NCBI GenBank assembly: GCA_013397455.1
Contig: VYZB01000117.1
Coordinates: 375,060-439,059, forward strand
DNA length: 64,000 bases
Source: Crotophaga sulcirostris
Lineage: Eukaryota > Chordata > Aves > Cuculiformes > Crotophagidae
Direction of reading: 5' to 3'
Shown: positions 37,101 to 49,728 of the stretch, one piece after another
How the letters are laid out: each line of letters begins with the position of its first letter
How positions within the stretch are numbered: position 1 is the first letter of the stretch
Program-made: the position numbers and the translations under genes
The notes under the pieces: model-generated
Databases searched by the model: none
Told to the model about the DNA's origin: nothing
The model's input: only the letters and a program-made list of their open reading frames with translations

Positions 37101-39906
37101 GTCAATGGAAAAAAACCTAAATAATAGGGACAGAGAAACAATCAAAGAATGACCATAAACTGAAGCAGTAGCTATGTATGTTTTGATGAGTAGTGAAACT
37201 CTAAATTTTGAAGAGGCTGAGATAATTAAGAATTTTGCATTGACTTTTTTCATACACAGTTCATTTTCAAATATATCATATTTAGGGATTCGACATTATG
37301 TAACAGCCAATTTCTCGTATGTTTGAAATTAAAATTGGATGAAGAGAAGAATATCACTGTAGCTTTTATGCACTGGGTTTTAACAAAACTGTGAATTTAA
37401 ATACTAATTACATGCTAAATGGAAACTGATAAAACCAGATGTCCAGAAGATTAAAAATTTATTCCAAAACAGTATGAAAAAAAACAAACACCTAAATGTA
37501 AATTACTTTAATTGTTTTAATTATTCAAAATTGCCTCTGAATTATCAAACACTTACTTTGAATAAACTTCAGAGTAGTCTCTGGTTTTCTAATAAACTTT
37601 TTGTCACCTTGGAAACAGTTATAAAACCATTTAGAAGGTTTAGTTCTATAAAAACTCAGTGTAAACTAAGCTTGTTAATTAGTGGAGTGCAAGGGTCTTG
37701 TGCACTATGGCTCATCTACTCTAATGGCTCACTCCCACCTACAGGAGAACTATTGGTCAGTCCTGACATCACCCATTCCTCTGGTGTGCTCCTGGCACCA
37801 CGCTTCTACTACCTCCTTCACACCAGCTCTGACCACTGACTGACCGCAGAAATCTCACTGAGGGGTTGATGAGGGGGGAAATGTTCCAATGGTGAAAAGC
37901 AGAATCTGTCTGATTTGAGAAATCGAGTGAAACCACAGGGCTGGGAGCTAGAGTAGAGAGCTCAGCAAGATGGGAAGGAGTAAGACCGTGTTTTGGGGGA
38001 ACAGCAGTTTCTTTAGGAGGGTTCTGATACATTGGTTGTGTCTACAGCGTGTAACTGAACCTCTTACTGAGACCTCGGTCTTCGTACATTAACAAAGAAA
38101 TACAGAAAGAGATGAAATTGTGTGATTTAAAGATATAAACACAGAGTCCTTTACTTCCATCAGCCCTGCTAACTAGTCCTAATTTCACCTTTCCCAGTTT
38201 CAGTTTCCAGAGGTTAGTTCTCCCTATGCCTTGCTAGTTCTTTAAAACATGTGTCAATCAGATATTAATTGAAATTACTTCAACGGTGTCTGAGTCAACT
38301 TTCACTATTCTATTTGATAAATTAAACAGCTTGAACTCTTAATCTTTTTTATCATTAAAAGTTTGCTCCCATCCATTGTGTTTTTTTCACCTTCTCCAGA
38401 TTTAGAAGATTCCTTTTTTGTTAATGTGAACAAAAGAAGGACACACTTTCTCCATTCTCAACCCATTCTATTGAAGAATTTGATTATGTGCTCTTTTCTG
38501 TATTGTAGTTCCTTATTTAAGCATCCATTAACAGTTTATAATTGTACTGGGAAGGGAGAGTTCACATCCCCTGTGACCCTCAGCCCTTTTTCAGAACCAC
38601 TACCTTCCATTTAGTGTTCACGACCTTCTTTCCTTCTTTCAAGTGGGACTTCATACAATGTTATAGTTAAAGTTTTGTCTCCACATGCCCAAGTAAAAAG
38701 GTGATACAAACCTTTATCAACGTCGTATTCTTCTCGTCTCTTTAACTCCCTATATTTCAACTATAAAATAATACTTAGCCAGGAACATGTAAACCATTAT
38801 GTATCAGGCTATTAGTTGGCCCAGTCTAGTTTTAATCTAATTTGAGGTTCTAGGCATTACTGATTTGCTAAGTAGGTAATACTGATTAATGTTATCACGA
38901 GGTGTTTGGGTTACAGTATAATAAATTAAAAAAGCATCTGTTCTCTTGCAGAACTCAAAATGTATTTACGGAGCAAATTGCACCTAGAAAGGTTACATGA
39001 AATTCACTTACAGTGGGGAATTTGAGAGTTATTGGAGACATGATACTCTGGACTAACTGGCAAACTTTTTTCCCATGTGTGTTTTACTCTACAATAAATC
39101 ATGCACTCTAAGTCTACGAAAAGTATCCATAAACTCACATAAAATACTGAATTTATCTTGTCTTAGTTGTTCAAGAAGGCAACAAAGATCTTTTGTTTAG
39201 AAATAAAATAACCTTGGGCAAATCAGTGAGAGAATAAGGTCCCAGTTCAACCAAGACTTTTAACATTTTTTTACTCAAATCATTTTTAGTAAAATGCTTA
39301 AGTTTAAATGAATTGCTGAGTTGCAGTATACACAACAAGACATACATGATGACTTGAGGTCTGAAAGGATTGGGGATGGTAGAAGAGATTTGTGTCAGAT
39401 CTATACATTTGACCAATGTACCTTAAGAGTCTTTGGGCTCCTTATATGCAGTGGAAAGGTTTAAGTAAATTACACAGTCTGCTGTATATTACAGACAGGC
39501 TGAAATACCTGTGCTGTGCACTAATTATAGAAGGAGTGTTACAGAAATGATATCCTAAATTAGGTATCTTAATGAAGGGCTTACTTAAAGTTGGGTGGAA
39601 TTAGCTGATCACTTCTACAGAATGTAGAGCATGTTCTGGTTTCCCTAAGAATAAAGAGAGCCTGTTCTTTTGCATATATAAAGCCATGGAAACTAACCCT
39701 GAGAAATGCTGAGTGTCTGCAAGTTTGTTGACCTCTATTTTGAAGTTGTTCACAGCTTCTAAGTGTCAGGCGTCTATTCTGTTCACATCTGTTTTCTTCA
39801 GCTGCCTAGTGAATAAACTTATGAAGAAGAATTCTAGTTATGAGTAATTATGTAAATCAGGAATATATGTTTGGGTAAAATCCTATTTAGAACACACAGA
39901 AAGGTG
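34144..39906. other. Unique sequence with strong AT-rich patch
   Basis: No recognisable gene. 34160-34800 and 37640-38060 are somewhat richer in G and C than their surroundings but show no domain or repeat I know. 36730-37000 is extremely AT-rich. Open frames at 34463-34786, 37474-37839 (+) and 37769-38032 (-) look accidental. Confidence 0.5.
36730..37005. repeat. AT-rich low-complexity region
   Basis: Almost entirely A and T, with many overlapping atat, taatta and ttatata segments and short self-complementary stretches, for example ataatatatattatatata near 36890-36908. No clean period is visible. Such DNA is often a hidden-palindrome or length-variable site; no function is assigned. Confidence 0.8.
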
Positions 39907-39951
39907 TAGATGACCAACTAGTGGGATATACATAGATGACCATCTAGTGGG
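39907..39951 (+). repeat. 19-bp near-perfect direct repeat
   Basis: The unit tagatgaccaactagtggg (39907-39925) recurs with one change (a to t at its eleventh base) at 39933-39951. The second copy runs into the CR1 tail, so the duplication probably followed or accompanied that insertion. Confidence 0.85.
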
Positions 39952-40042
39952 TGGTGTCCCCGTCCACGACAGTGGGGTTGGAACTAGATGATCTTTAAGG
40001 TCCCTTCCTACTCAAACCACTTCATGATTCTATGATTCTATG
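39946..40042 (+). mobile_element. CR1 LINE 3' tail (AGATGATCTTTAAGG type)
   Basis: A short CR1 3' end: gtccccgtccacgacagtgg, gttggaactagatgatcttt, aaggtcccttcctactcaaa, and the tail catgattctatgattctatg. The agatgatctttaaggtccc form matches the reverse complement of the long minus-strand CR1 at 45806 (gggaccttaaagatcgtct), so both belong to that subfamily type and differ from the TGATACTG type. Confidence 0.9.
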
Positions 40043-43000
40043 TGCAAAAAGGCTTTATATTGGAATTATTCTCACAAGACCTCCAGAGCCTTGCAGGGCA
40101 AAAGCAGGACAGGAATACAGGAATTAGTAAGAGGAAGGAAGCATAAAACGAGGAGAAAGAGTAAGAGTGAGCAATAGTTCACACATAGCAGCTGGAGTTC
40201 ATCATGGTGCCACAAAAGAGCTTTATAGAAAAAACTCGTATTTAAATAACAGTGCAAACTGACAGAGTTCAATTGGTCACATTGTTACTGCAAGGAGAAA
40301 ATACATATAGGGAAAATTGGGTTGCAAATGACATAAAGTGTTTTGCACAGGGACTAGAGATGCAGAAACATGAGAGACCCTTGCATCAAGTCAAGAGGCA
40401 CAAAAAAGATCCCCTTGCTTTCTAAACTCCTTCTTAGAGAGAAGCCTAGGTGAGTCTGGGCCCAAGGCGAGTTCCAGACTTGGTATTATGGTTTGAACTC
40501 AAGCTATAATATTTGGTCAAGAGTTTATGACTGAGTTACCAGTGGGTAAGGACAGAAGGTGAAGGAGGATTATACATGTTGCTAGCTGAAACATTACATG
40601 TTTGAGTTATTCTCTGTATCAATTAGCTAAGATTTCAAAGTGTCATCTTGCATCTCTACCATATTCACCTCCCATCTGGGGCATCTTGCAAGGTGCCACC
40701 AGGTATCCCTTCACTCTGAAGTACAGATTTGAGGGTTTGCAAAGCAGAATCTCAGGCACCAGATTTCATAAAATTAATAAGTTAATGGAAGGATACAGCA
40801 CCACAATGGACTTCACAGAGAGGGGCCAACATGACTCAAGAAATCCCTGAGCAATTGTATCCTTACAGACTACTTACCTACTCCCCTCACGTGATGCTTC
40901 TGTCCACTAGTAATTTTGGATGTGGGGATCTTCTCATTCCTCATTGGATTCCTTTGCTGTTTTTCATGCTGACCATTACCTTGCCTTAGTGCATCTGCTA
41001 TTGATGATCTACATCCTTGAAGACTCTGTATTTTCCTGTTTTCATTGATTCTGGAGGGTGTGTTTTGACTAGACAAGTTGTACAGGCTGGGAAATTTTTC
41101 AGATGGAAACTCCTAGCTTATTCTCTGTGCCTCAGAGCAAGTCTTGCTACTCACACTAAGAAAGCTAAGCAAACAGCATACTAAATCACATGATATTGTA
41201 GCTCCCAATGATTTATTCTACTTAAAATGTTATTTATTTAGGTTAAACAGCTATTTTTTTTTAAAAGGGGAGGGATACAATCCAGCGTGTAATCCAGCTG
41301 CCATCCAGGGAGGATACAAATGAGGCTCACCAGCAATCTGTTGTTGGCAAAAGGTCTCATTGCTTTGAGGAGCACCCTTGAGAGTTGTTCCAGCACAGGA
41401 AGAGATTATTACCATACAACCACACTGCCCATCCAGGAGAGGGCAAAGAAGACTCATTTAGGCTGTCATTTAGGGGATAAAAGCAGTTGACTTGTAGTCA
41501 GAATTGCATGTGAGGCTCCTTATCAGTGTTCACTGTGTCACTCTGGTTCTTATGAGTTTCCTGGTGGAGTCCTGGTGACCAGCTGTGGTCAGGGCTTTAC
41601 CTCCTCAGGAACCTGAACCAAACTGCTCCTGTTTTGGTTAAAGGAGGGAGGTAGAATGCATCCATCACATATGGTCACAGGCATGGGCAGAATGAGAATA
41701 TTTGACTAAGTGGAGTCTCCTAGCCTTTATCTGTGTGAATTGTCCATGTTGTGGAGTGAAGAAGAGGGGTTTACTTTACGTATAAAATCCATTAAAAAAT
41801 ATAGTTTTACATAAGATACTTGAAGCATTATAGAAACTTAATTAATTTGACTCCCCCAGAAAAAAAATATAGTTTAATGAGTCAGATATGGATCTGACTC
41901 CTCAAAGGTCTTTGACTATTTAGTGGTTTTCTGTCAGCGTTTGTAGACAAAAGACTCAAAGTATAAGGCCAGAGCTCCACTCACTCAACACTTCCCTGAT
42001 TAGGAGGTAACAAAAATATGTAGAAATTAAATCTAATATACAGTTAAACCATCCAGCCCAAGTTTTATCTTTCTGAGAGTATGGAAGAGATTTCTTTTAA
42101 ATATACTCTTCCATGCATGAAAGATGCCTGATACATTTCTGACTCACAGGTTTAGGAAAGTTTGTGTTCGTCAGCCAAGCTTTGAAATATAAAATTTTAT
42201 ATTCAGGGCCATTATAACATTTAATTTTGATATAAGCTATGCTAGTAAAATTCTTAAGAAATTATAATGAATAGCAGCTCTGTTCAAAAATCATATTTAA
42301 ACCAGCTACCGTAACATTATGAGGTGAGAGTTTCAAACACGCAGAGTAAATACTGGCAGAGGAAGACTGGACTGCGACTGCGCCCAGAAGTTTGCTAAAT
42401 ATTCTCAACTTTCAGCTTCTTAATTCCATACGAACTGTGTGAAATGGTTTGATATAATTCATTGGGATATTGTACATATTATATGCTCCTAAGGCCTTCT
42501 TTTGTTTGAAAGCACTCTTCAAGCTTAAGAAAAATTGTTGACAGCTAATTTCTTCAGGAACTTAAGCAGGTGGTAAATTAATAGCTCGGGGAGGGGGGCT
42601 GCCAGGAAGCATGAAAAGTTATGACTGGTGTCAGTCCAAATTACTGTCTTTAACTGCACATAAGGCAGTGAAAAAACATTAGCTACAGAGTAAACATGGG
42701 TTTAGCCAGCAAACTGGAATTTTATAAGGTTTCCTCAAGCAATCTCCAAAAGGTCATTCCACGCATATGCTCCAGCCGTTGGTAGCATTTTATAGCCATT
42801 TGTTGTTGTTCTAAATCTGTGGCTGTAACAATGATCTCATTACCTAAATCAATGCATGAGGATCATGCTGCAATCATTTTCTTCAGTGGAATTCAGAGGA
42901 AAAAAATGCAGGTATTGCAAATGCAAGCTAAAATACAAATGTAAATAATGCATATAGTAATGCTAGCATTTTTCACTTATGAGAAGATTCCTGATATAGG

Positions 43001-44779
43001 CTGACTTTCAAGAAATGAAATATATTCTATTTGCAGTCTCACTGAAGTTCATCTTGTTTTCAGAAGATCTAGCACCTAGAAAGAGAAAAATCTATAGCTC
43101 ATAAACAATGTGTACTTGAGATCATCCTCTAGAGCTGGCATGGAGATGCTCACACAAATACTAATAATTTCACATACTTCCAAGACAGGGTGATGTGCAA
43201 GCTCTTGCTAAGAATATCTTTTGAGCCTGAGCTAACTCTTGAACTGTGCACAATTATTTGTGAGTGCATTTTGTTGCACCATGGCAATTAAACCATATGG
43301 ACAATGGAGCTCCACTGCCTGGGGGCAGTCACCAGTGCTAATCTGTTAGTATAGATATTGCCATAGGGCACAGGCATACAACTGTCTAAGAAGTTTCCAG
43401 CTGGTGAGAGACTTCTTCAAGCTGCCCTGTCACTAGTGCTGCAGCGGTCACATCATTCTCCTAGCATATTGTTTTCACCCACAACTCCATACCTGTATAC
43501 TTTGGTTAATTATACCTTCTTTATCTCTTCCAGCTAGCGTCTTAGCTAGGGCATTTAGCGTACTTATGATTCATGAACATTCATTTTCTGGACAGTCTCA
43601 CTCAACTGAATCCAAATAAAACAAGCTTGATTCTTTCCAGACCTTTTCCTTCTGGTTTCTATAGTGTGATTGTTGCTACTTACCAGGGGTTAACAACAAA
43701 GTAGATATACTGGATAGAAAATCAGTGTCGAGTTACACAATAAGCTTCTGTCTGTAGAAATGGCCCTTTCTGAAGAAGTCACTTTTACACATGCTATCCC
43801 TTTATGTCTGGGCAGCTTCAGAGGAACTCCATCTGTATACACCTTGCAGTATTCAAAGACCTAATTCTCTTAAATGGGTGGGTGTGAGGAGAGCAGCGCA
43901 GCTTCACAAAGACGCCTGAGTGTGATTAGCTGATCTTAACATCACAAAGGAAATAAAAGAGCACATCTGTGTGTGATTTTTATGGAACTGGAGCAAACAT
44001 CAGCCTCACGGTGCATATGTTTTGGTTCCCTGGGAGTGCTTGAAACTTAGAGGAGTGTGACTTAAAAGATCAACAAGCTTCTAAAGGAAAGGAACAAACG
44101 CTGAAAGGCTTTTATATAGGCTGTACGTGTAAAGTCAGAAAGATTTAAAGTGAATACATTAGTCTGGCCGGTCCTCCTTCTAACACCTATTGCATTTTAC
44201 AAATGTGTGATGTCTATTCTAACAGAGGTTGGGACAAGTCTAGCATAATATTAGTACGTTAGTGATGCTGAAGACAGTCTGATAAAAATATACAGTCTGG
44301 TGTCTTGGATAATCTACTGAAAATGTTTTTGTACTTTAACTTCAGACAATGGTTGCTTAGCACTAAACCCAGTAACCTACTAAGCTTGCAGACACTGCTT
44401 CTCGTATGTATACCCAGAACACAAAAAATTGGACTCAGACAGGAATCTGCTAAAGCAAAAACCAGGATGGGTGAGGTAAGGATCGGGATATGGTGGTCAG
44501 AAAACCAAGGTTCTACTGCAGTCTTGTATTAGTTTAAATTTTGATTTTGTTGAGTTTCATCTCTTTTATTTCTTTATGACCCAATTTTTTAAATAGTGTT
44601 TGTCTCTCATGTTGAAAAAATATCATGAGATTAACACCTCCATTCTCAAGATAGAGAATAAGAGGAGTAGTGATTGATGGTTTTCTGAGGACAATAAGGA
44701 AGGGCAAGAAAAACAAGATTTATTCAAAAAATAATTAAAAAAAATTATGGACAGGTGGAAAAATTTCTAACAATCTGAG
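40043..44779. other. Unique sequence, no gene seen
   Basis: About 4.7 kb with no recognisable repeat or gene. 42200-43000 and 43880-44200 have the balanced, non-repetitive look of possible conserved non-coding sequence, but this cannot be tested here. All open frames are under 85 codons. Confidence 0.5.
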
Positions 44780-45452
44780 TGTGATAGATGCAACTGCCTT
44801 GGCAATAACTTGACAAAGATCAAGGCTTGAAAGGACCCAACAAAGCTCAGGGTTTGCCAAAGACAAAGCAAAGACTGAGGATTTCTGGCTGTTTAAACTT
44901 GATAACTTTTTTCATGAAGAAAGGACATGTAGGGGAATGTGCTCTCTTTCACTGCGGAGAACACTAAGGTCAGCGATGAACTGACCAAAACACCATTCCC
45001 CATTCACCCTGTGCTGCCAAGGGCAGGGAGGTGGAGAACTGTTGCCAGGCACATAGCCCTAGAAGGTGTGGGTCTCCAGCCAATTAGAAATGATGACAGA
45101 TGAGACTCAACTATGGCATAAAATGGGGTCCCTCTGAACAGCCAATTTGAGTTGATTCTTCCTCGGAGAAGCAGATCTGCAGTTGGGACTTTCCCCTTGG
45201 ATCAGAGGAAGGGCCAAAGTAACTTCCCGCAGACTGAGAGCCTTTGTGTTATAGGTGATTGATTGTGCATATTCTGGGTCCTTCTACTGGATTTTTCATG
45301 AAACTTAAAAACTCTTAAGGCAGTTTTGTAGTAATATTCCTGCTTGACATCCAAACTCGTGCTTTACTTTGTTGGAGTGCTAAGTGATTTTGATTAAAAC
45401 GAATATTCATTTTGAGTGGCTGGATGTCTTTTTTGTGGGTTCCTCCATGACA
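44780..45452 (+). mobile_element. Probable solo LTR (second type)
   Basis: The sequence has an LTR-like layout on the plus strand: a CCAATT box at 45080-45085, a TATA-like gcataaaatg at 45117-45126, an ATTAAA signal at 45393-45398, and an end at ctccatgaca (CA at 45451-45452). Two possible starts with TG are tgtgatagatgc at 44780 and tgtaggggaatgtg at 44928; I used the outer one because the intervening sequence reads as continuous, but the inner one gives a 525-bp unit. No target-site duplication is convincing, although gaca occurs at 44924-44927 and 45449-45452. It is unrelated by eye to the LTR at 14508. The identification rests on signal spacing and ends, not on a recognised family, and it could instead be unique sequence. 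Confidence 0.42.
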
Positions 45453-45805
45453 CCAGGTCACTAAACATCTGCTGAAATTTACCTAAGAACTCATCAAACT
45501 GAGTGAATTAATGTTCATAAGGCAGATTTATTGAAAACAAAGCAAAACATCTCAGGCTAGTGATCAATCACTTAGTACTGTGTATAGTAAAATAAGTAAT
45601 CAATGTCACCACCACAGTCAGGGTGTAACAACATAATATATGTGTCACAAATTTGGTCTCCTTTTTGTCCCTTGGATCATAATACATCACCCAGAGTCTA
45701 AGGGTTGTAAATAATACGATCTTCATCCTGCATATTCTTTGGACATTCACAAGTGGTAAATAGCAAATAAAATCAAGCCTTTTAATGGGTTGTTTCTCAA
45801 ATCAG
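45453..45805. other. Unique sequence between LTR-like unit and CR1
   Basis: No recognisable feature. Confidence 0.6.
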
Positions 45806-48077
45806 ATAGAATCATAGAATCAGAGAGTCATAGAATAGTTTGGGTTGGAAGGGACCTTAAAGATCGTCTAGTTCCAACCCCGCTCCCATTAGACCAGCAT
45901 GCTCAAGACCCCATCCAATGCTTTCAGGGTGGGGGCACCCACAACTTCCCTGGGCAACCTGTGCCAGTGTCTCACCACCCTCATTGTGAAGAATTTCTTC
46001 CTTATGTCTAATCTAAATCTCCCCCCTTCCAGTTTAAAGCCATTCCCCTTTGTCCTATCACTACAAGCCCTTGTAAAACGTCCCTCCCCAGCTTTCCTGT
46101 AGACCCCCTTCAGGTACTGGAAGGTCGCTATGAGGTTCCCCTGGAGCCTTCTCTTCTCCAGACTGAACAAGTCCAACTCTCTCAGCCTGTCCTCATAGCA
46201 GAGGTGCTCCAACCCTTTGATCATCTTCATAGCTCTCCTCTGGAACCATTCAGGCAGTTCCATATCCTTCTGATGTTGGGGATTCCACAACTGGACACAA
46301 TACTCTAGGTGGGGTCTAACAAGAGCAGAGTAGAGGAGACGAATCATCTCCTTCCACCTGCTGGCCACACTTCTTTTGATGCAGCCCAGGACACGGTTGA
46401 CCTTCTGGGCTACAAGAGCACATTGTCAGCTCATGTTGAGCATTTCATCAATCAGTATCCCCAAGTCCTTCTCCACAGGGCTGCTCTCAATCACATTGTC
46501 CCCCATCCTGTATTGATAATGGGGGTTGTCCCAACCCAGGTGTTGAACCTTGTACTTGGTATTGTTGAACCTCATGAGTTTCACACCCACCCTCTGTTCC
46601 ATCTTCTCCAGGTCCCTCTGGATGACATCCCATCCTTCTGGTGTGACCAATGACCCACTCAGTTTGGTATCATCCACAAACTTGCTGATGGTACACTCGA
46701 TCCTGCTGTCAATATCATTAATGAAAATATTGAACAACGCTGGTCCCAGTACGGACCCCTGAGGAACACCGCTTGTCACGGGCCTCCTTTTGGATATCAG
46801 GCCGTTGACCACTACTCTTTGGATGTGACCATCCAACCAATTCCTTTTCCATCAAACAGTCCACCCATCAAGCCCATATCCTGCCAATTTAGAAAGAAGG
46901 ATGTTGTGGGGGACCATGTCAAAGGCTTTGCAGAAGTCCCGATAGATCACATCCATTGCTTTTCTCTTGTTCCCTGGTGCAGTTGCTCCATCATAGAAAG
47001 CCACTAGGTTGGTCAGATAGGACTTGCCCTTGGAAAAACCATGCTGGCTGTCTCGAATCACCTCCCTGTCCTCTCCATGTGGTTTACCATGGCTTCTAGG
47101 AGGATCTGTTCCATGATCTTCCTGGGCACAGAGGTGAGGCTGACAGGTCGATGGTTCCCAGGGTCCTCCTTTGTACCCTTTTTAAACATGGGCACAATGT
47201 TGCCTTTCTTCAAGTCACAAGGGACTTCCCCTGAGTGCCATGACTTTTATGTTACATGACCGTTATGGAGAGTGGCTTGGCAACCACATCAGCCAATTCC
47301 CTCAGGACTCTGGGATGCATCTCATCAGGTCCCATAGACTTGTATATGCCCAGGTTCCTCAGGTGGTCGCGAACCTGATCTTCCCCTACAGTCGGAGGGA
47401 CTCTATTCCCCCTGATCCCCATCCTGTTGTTCATTGACCCTGAAGGGGTGAGGAGAGTGGTTGGCAGTGGAGACTGAGGCAAAAAGGTTGTTGAGTACCT
47501 CAGTCTTTTCCTCATCTGTTGATATGAGCTCATCATTTTTGATCATCATTGGGGGTGTGGCTTTCTTTAACCTTCCTTTTCTGGCTGACGTACCTATAGA
47601 AGCCCTTCTTGTTACTCTTTGGTTCTCTTGCCAAGTTAATTTCCAGCTGTGCCTTGACCTTCCTGACTCCATCCCTATGGATGGAACTGGGCAGCATCCC
47701 TATACTCTTCCCAGGTTACCTGTCCCTGCTTGCACTGTCTGTGTAGTCCCTTCTTTTTTCATTTTGACCAGCAGTTCTTGACTCAGCCACGCTGGTCTCT
47801 TCCCTTCCCTGCCTGATTTCCTACATCTGGGGACTGAGCGCTCTTGCACTCTGTGGAAAGCATCCTTAAATATTTGCCAGCTCTGTACTACTCCTTTATC
47901 CCTGAGATCCCAGAGGATTCTACTAACTAACTCCCTGAAGAGCTGGAAGTTTGCTTTCCTAAAATTTAGGGTTCTTACTACATTCCTCGCCTGTTCCATA
48001 TCCCTCAGGACCTCGAAATCCACCAGCCTGTGATCACTGCAGCTAGGAGTGTGGCTATTCTTACATGTTGTTCCCAA
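45806..48077 (-). mobile_element. CR1 LINE, 2.3 kb, 5'-truncated
   Basis: The largest mobile element in the window, in minus orientation. On the plus strand it opens with the reversed tail atagaatcatagaatcagag and the 3' region gggttggaagggaccttaaa. It continues through the whole C-terminal half of ORF2: C-terminal region 45889-46430, reverse transcriptase about 46440-47330, linker and the last few residues of the endonuclease near 48000-48040 (SDHRLVDFEVLRD). Full CR1 elements are about 4.5 kb, so roughly the 5' half is missing, the usual result of incomplete reverse transcription. The exact 5' limit near 48077 is approximate. Flanking direct repeats are not visible, as expected for CR1. Confidence 0.97.
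45889..48077 (-). pseudogene. CR1 ORF2 remnant (reverse transcriptase)
   Basis: CR1 ORF2 encodes the endonuclease and reverse transcriptase that copy the element's RNA into the genome. Read from high to low coordinates, the visible parts are: the endonuclease end SDHRLVDFEV (about 48020), the linker with PAWLSQELLVKMKKEG, the start of the polymerase [15 protein letters not shown] (about 47300), [18 protein letters not shown] (about 46900-46950), SGVPQGSVLGPALFNIFIND (about 46720-46780), the catalytic box KFVDDTKLSG (about 46660-46690, with both aspartates kept but the usual A replaced by V), EKDLGILID (about 46450-46480), and the C-terminal LYSALVRPHLEYCVQLWNPQ. Two in-frame TGA stops (46852-46854 and 46426-46428) and at least two frameshifts (near 47410-47530 and near 47080-47250) inactivate it. 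Confidence 0.95.
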
Positions 48078-49630
48078 TCATGGCACAAATGATTCCTTGC
48101 ATCTCTCTGTTTGTTTTTTTTTCTTAGACACTCAAAATGGTAAATCAATCAGACTTCTTCCAAGTTAAGAATTTTCTTACTTCTCAAAGTTCTTGGGGTT
48201 TTACTACATTATTCTCACCCTATTTTGGCTCTTGGGTATATAGCACGTCATACATCACCTATGTTAATTTCACTTCAGCCTTCTATTTGTGCATTAAAAG
48301 GTGAAAGAACTGTTTTACAGGACAGTTCTTTCCCACTCTTCAAAGGTGCTACCATCTGGGGTCTCAGGAGATGTTGCTGGGTGTGAACAGCCCACACAGA
48401 GATACTGTGAAATCTTTATCGTTATTTTTTTTCTTCAAAACTGAGAGAAGGAAATACTTGTCAGAATTGTAGACGTACTTGTGAATTAATGAACTGGATG
48501 GAAATAGATGATTATTTAACATTGCCTTCAGCTCTAGATGCTCTGATGTATGAATTTGGGTTAGCAATGCAACTACTAAGTAGGATCCAAATTATACTCG
48601 TGTAAATATATCTGTACTGACATTCCAGGCACAAGTACAGGATTTCTAAAAACCTACTTTATTTTTTTTCAGTAAAAGCAAAGGGAGAGGGCAATGAATT
48701 TAGGTGCAACTCAAAGGGGAAGAGCTGTCACATCAAATTCATACAGAAAGCTTACAGACATCTAAGTAGTACTGCTGATGGGTTCTTCACTGGTTCCAGA
48801 CTCCCATGGGATACAGTGCATCTGATTAAATGCGCTTATCTACAAATGCAAGTGCCTATGCCAACAAGTGACCCTAGGCTTATCTTGTGGTCGGTGGGGA
48901 GATACTCAAGATACTTAATGGAGATTAGAACACAATTCATTTCATCCAAAAGCAGCTATTTACATTTGATAAAATCATATCAGATCCTATTAACTAGTTT
49001 GCTCAAATTTCCTTTGCATATAGTGAATGCTCTAATAACTACCTGAAGCATAAACACTTGTATGACAGATGTCATAGGCTGAATGAAAAATTCTACCCTG
49101 GAAAACAAAGGAAAGGGGGATTTTGAATGGTTCATGAATATTTCTTTCCTCATTTTGTTCCCACATAATTCCCCCTAAAACTTGCATGTATTCAGAAGAT
49201 GTGAGACAGGGAGAAGTGCTGAACTGCCTGCTCTCTCAGGCTGCCTTACATGATTGTAGTGCTGCACCAAACTGTTCTGTTGTACAAATCACTGTATGCA
49301 AGAAAGGATGAAAACTTACTTTGTCTTTAAAGTTTTGAGAAGAAGAGATTTAAAACAATAAAAATATTTCACACTGGCATTCACTTCAACCAAAAATACA
49401 ACAGTCAGAAAGTACATCGTAGATTCAGTCAAGGACCATGACTCAGGGTCCTAAAATTTGGGGTTTTTTTACACTCAATGTGTCCTAATTTTCATGTATA
49501 AAGGCAGAGTAGAACAAGTCATGAAAAAAACTACCCCATAAAATTATAGCAGTAGCACTTGATGAGAAGAAATGCAAGATGTTATTTTGATATATTGATA
49601 TATTTTGATGTGATTTAATTATTAATTCTC
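48078..49630. other. Unique AT-rich sequence, no gene seen
   Basis: No recognisable gene or repeat. T runs occur near 48112-48124 and 48662-48670. Confidence 0.6.
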
Positions 49631-49728
49631 AGGGTCATGGTTTAGTAAGGGGACAGGTACAGTTGGACTTGATGATCTCAGAGATCTTTTCCAACCAGAT
49701 GATTCTATGATTCTACGATTCTATGATT
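49631..49728 (+). mobile_element. CR1 LINE 3' tail (ATTCTATG type)
   Basis: A short CR1 3' end: tttagtaaggggacaggtac, agttggacttgatgatctca, then a tail of three attctatg/attctacg octamers ending near 49728. It shares the ggacaggtacagttggac phrase with the internally deleted copy at 12605-13352, so these two belong to one subfamily. Confidence 0.93.

Noticed and set aside
44305..44532. Plus-strand frame with a possible acceptor near 44390 and donor at 44475
   Set aside because: The splice signals are weak, the peptide is unrecognised and the frame continues past the donor.
45889..47781. Plus-strand open frames opposite the long CR1
   Set aside because: They are antisense shadows of the minus-strand CR1 ORF2.
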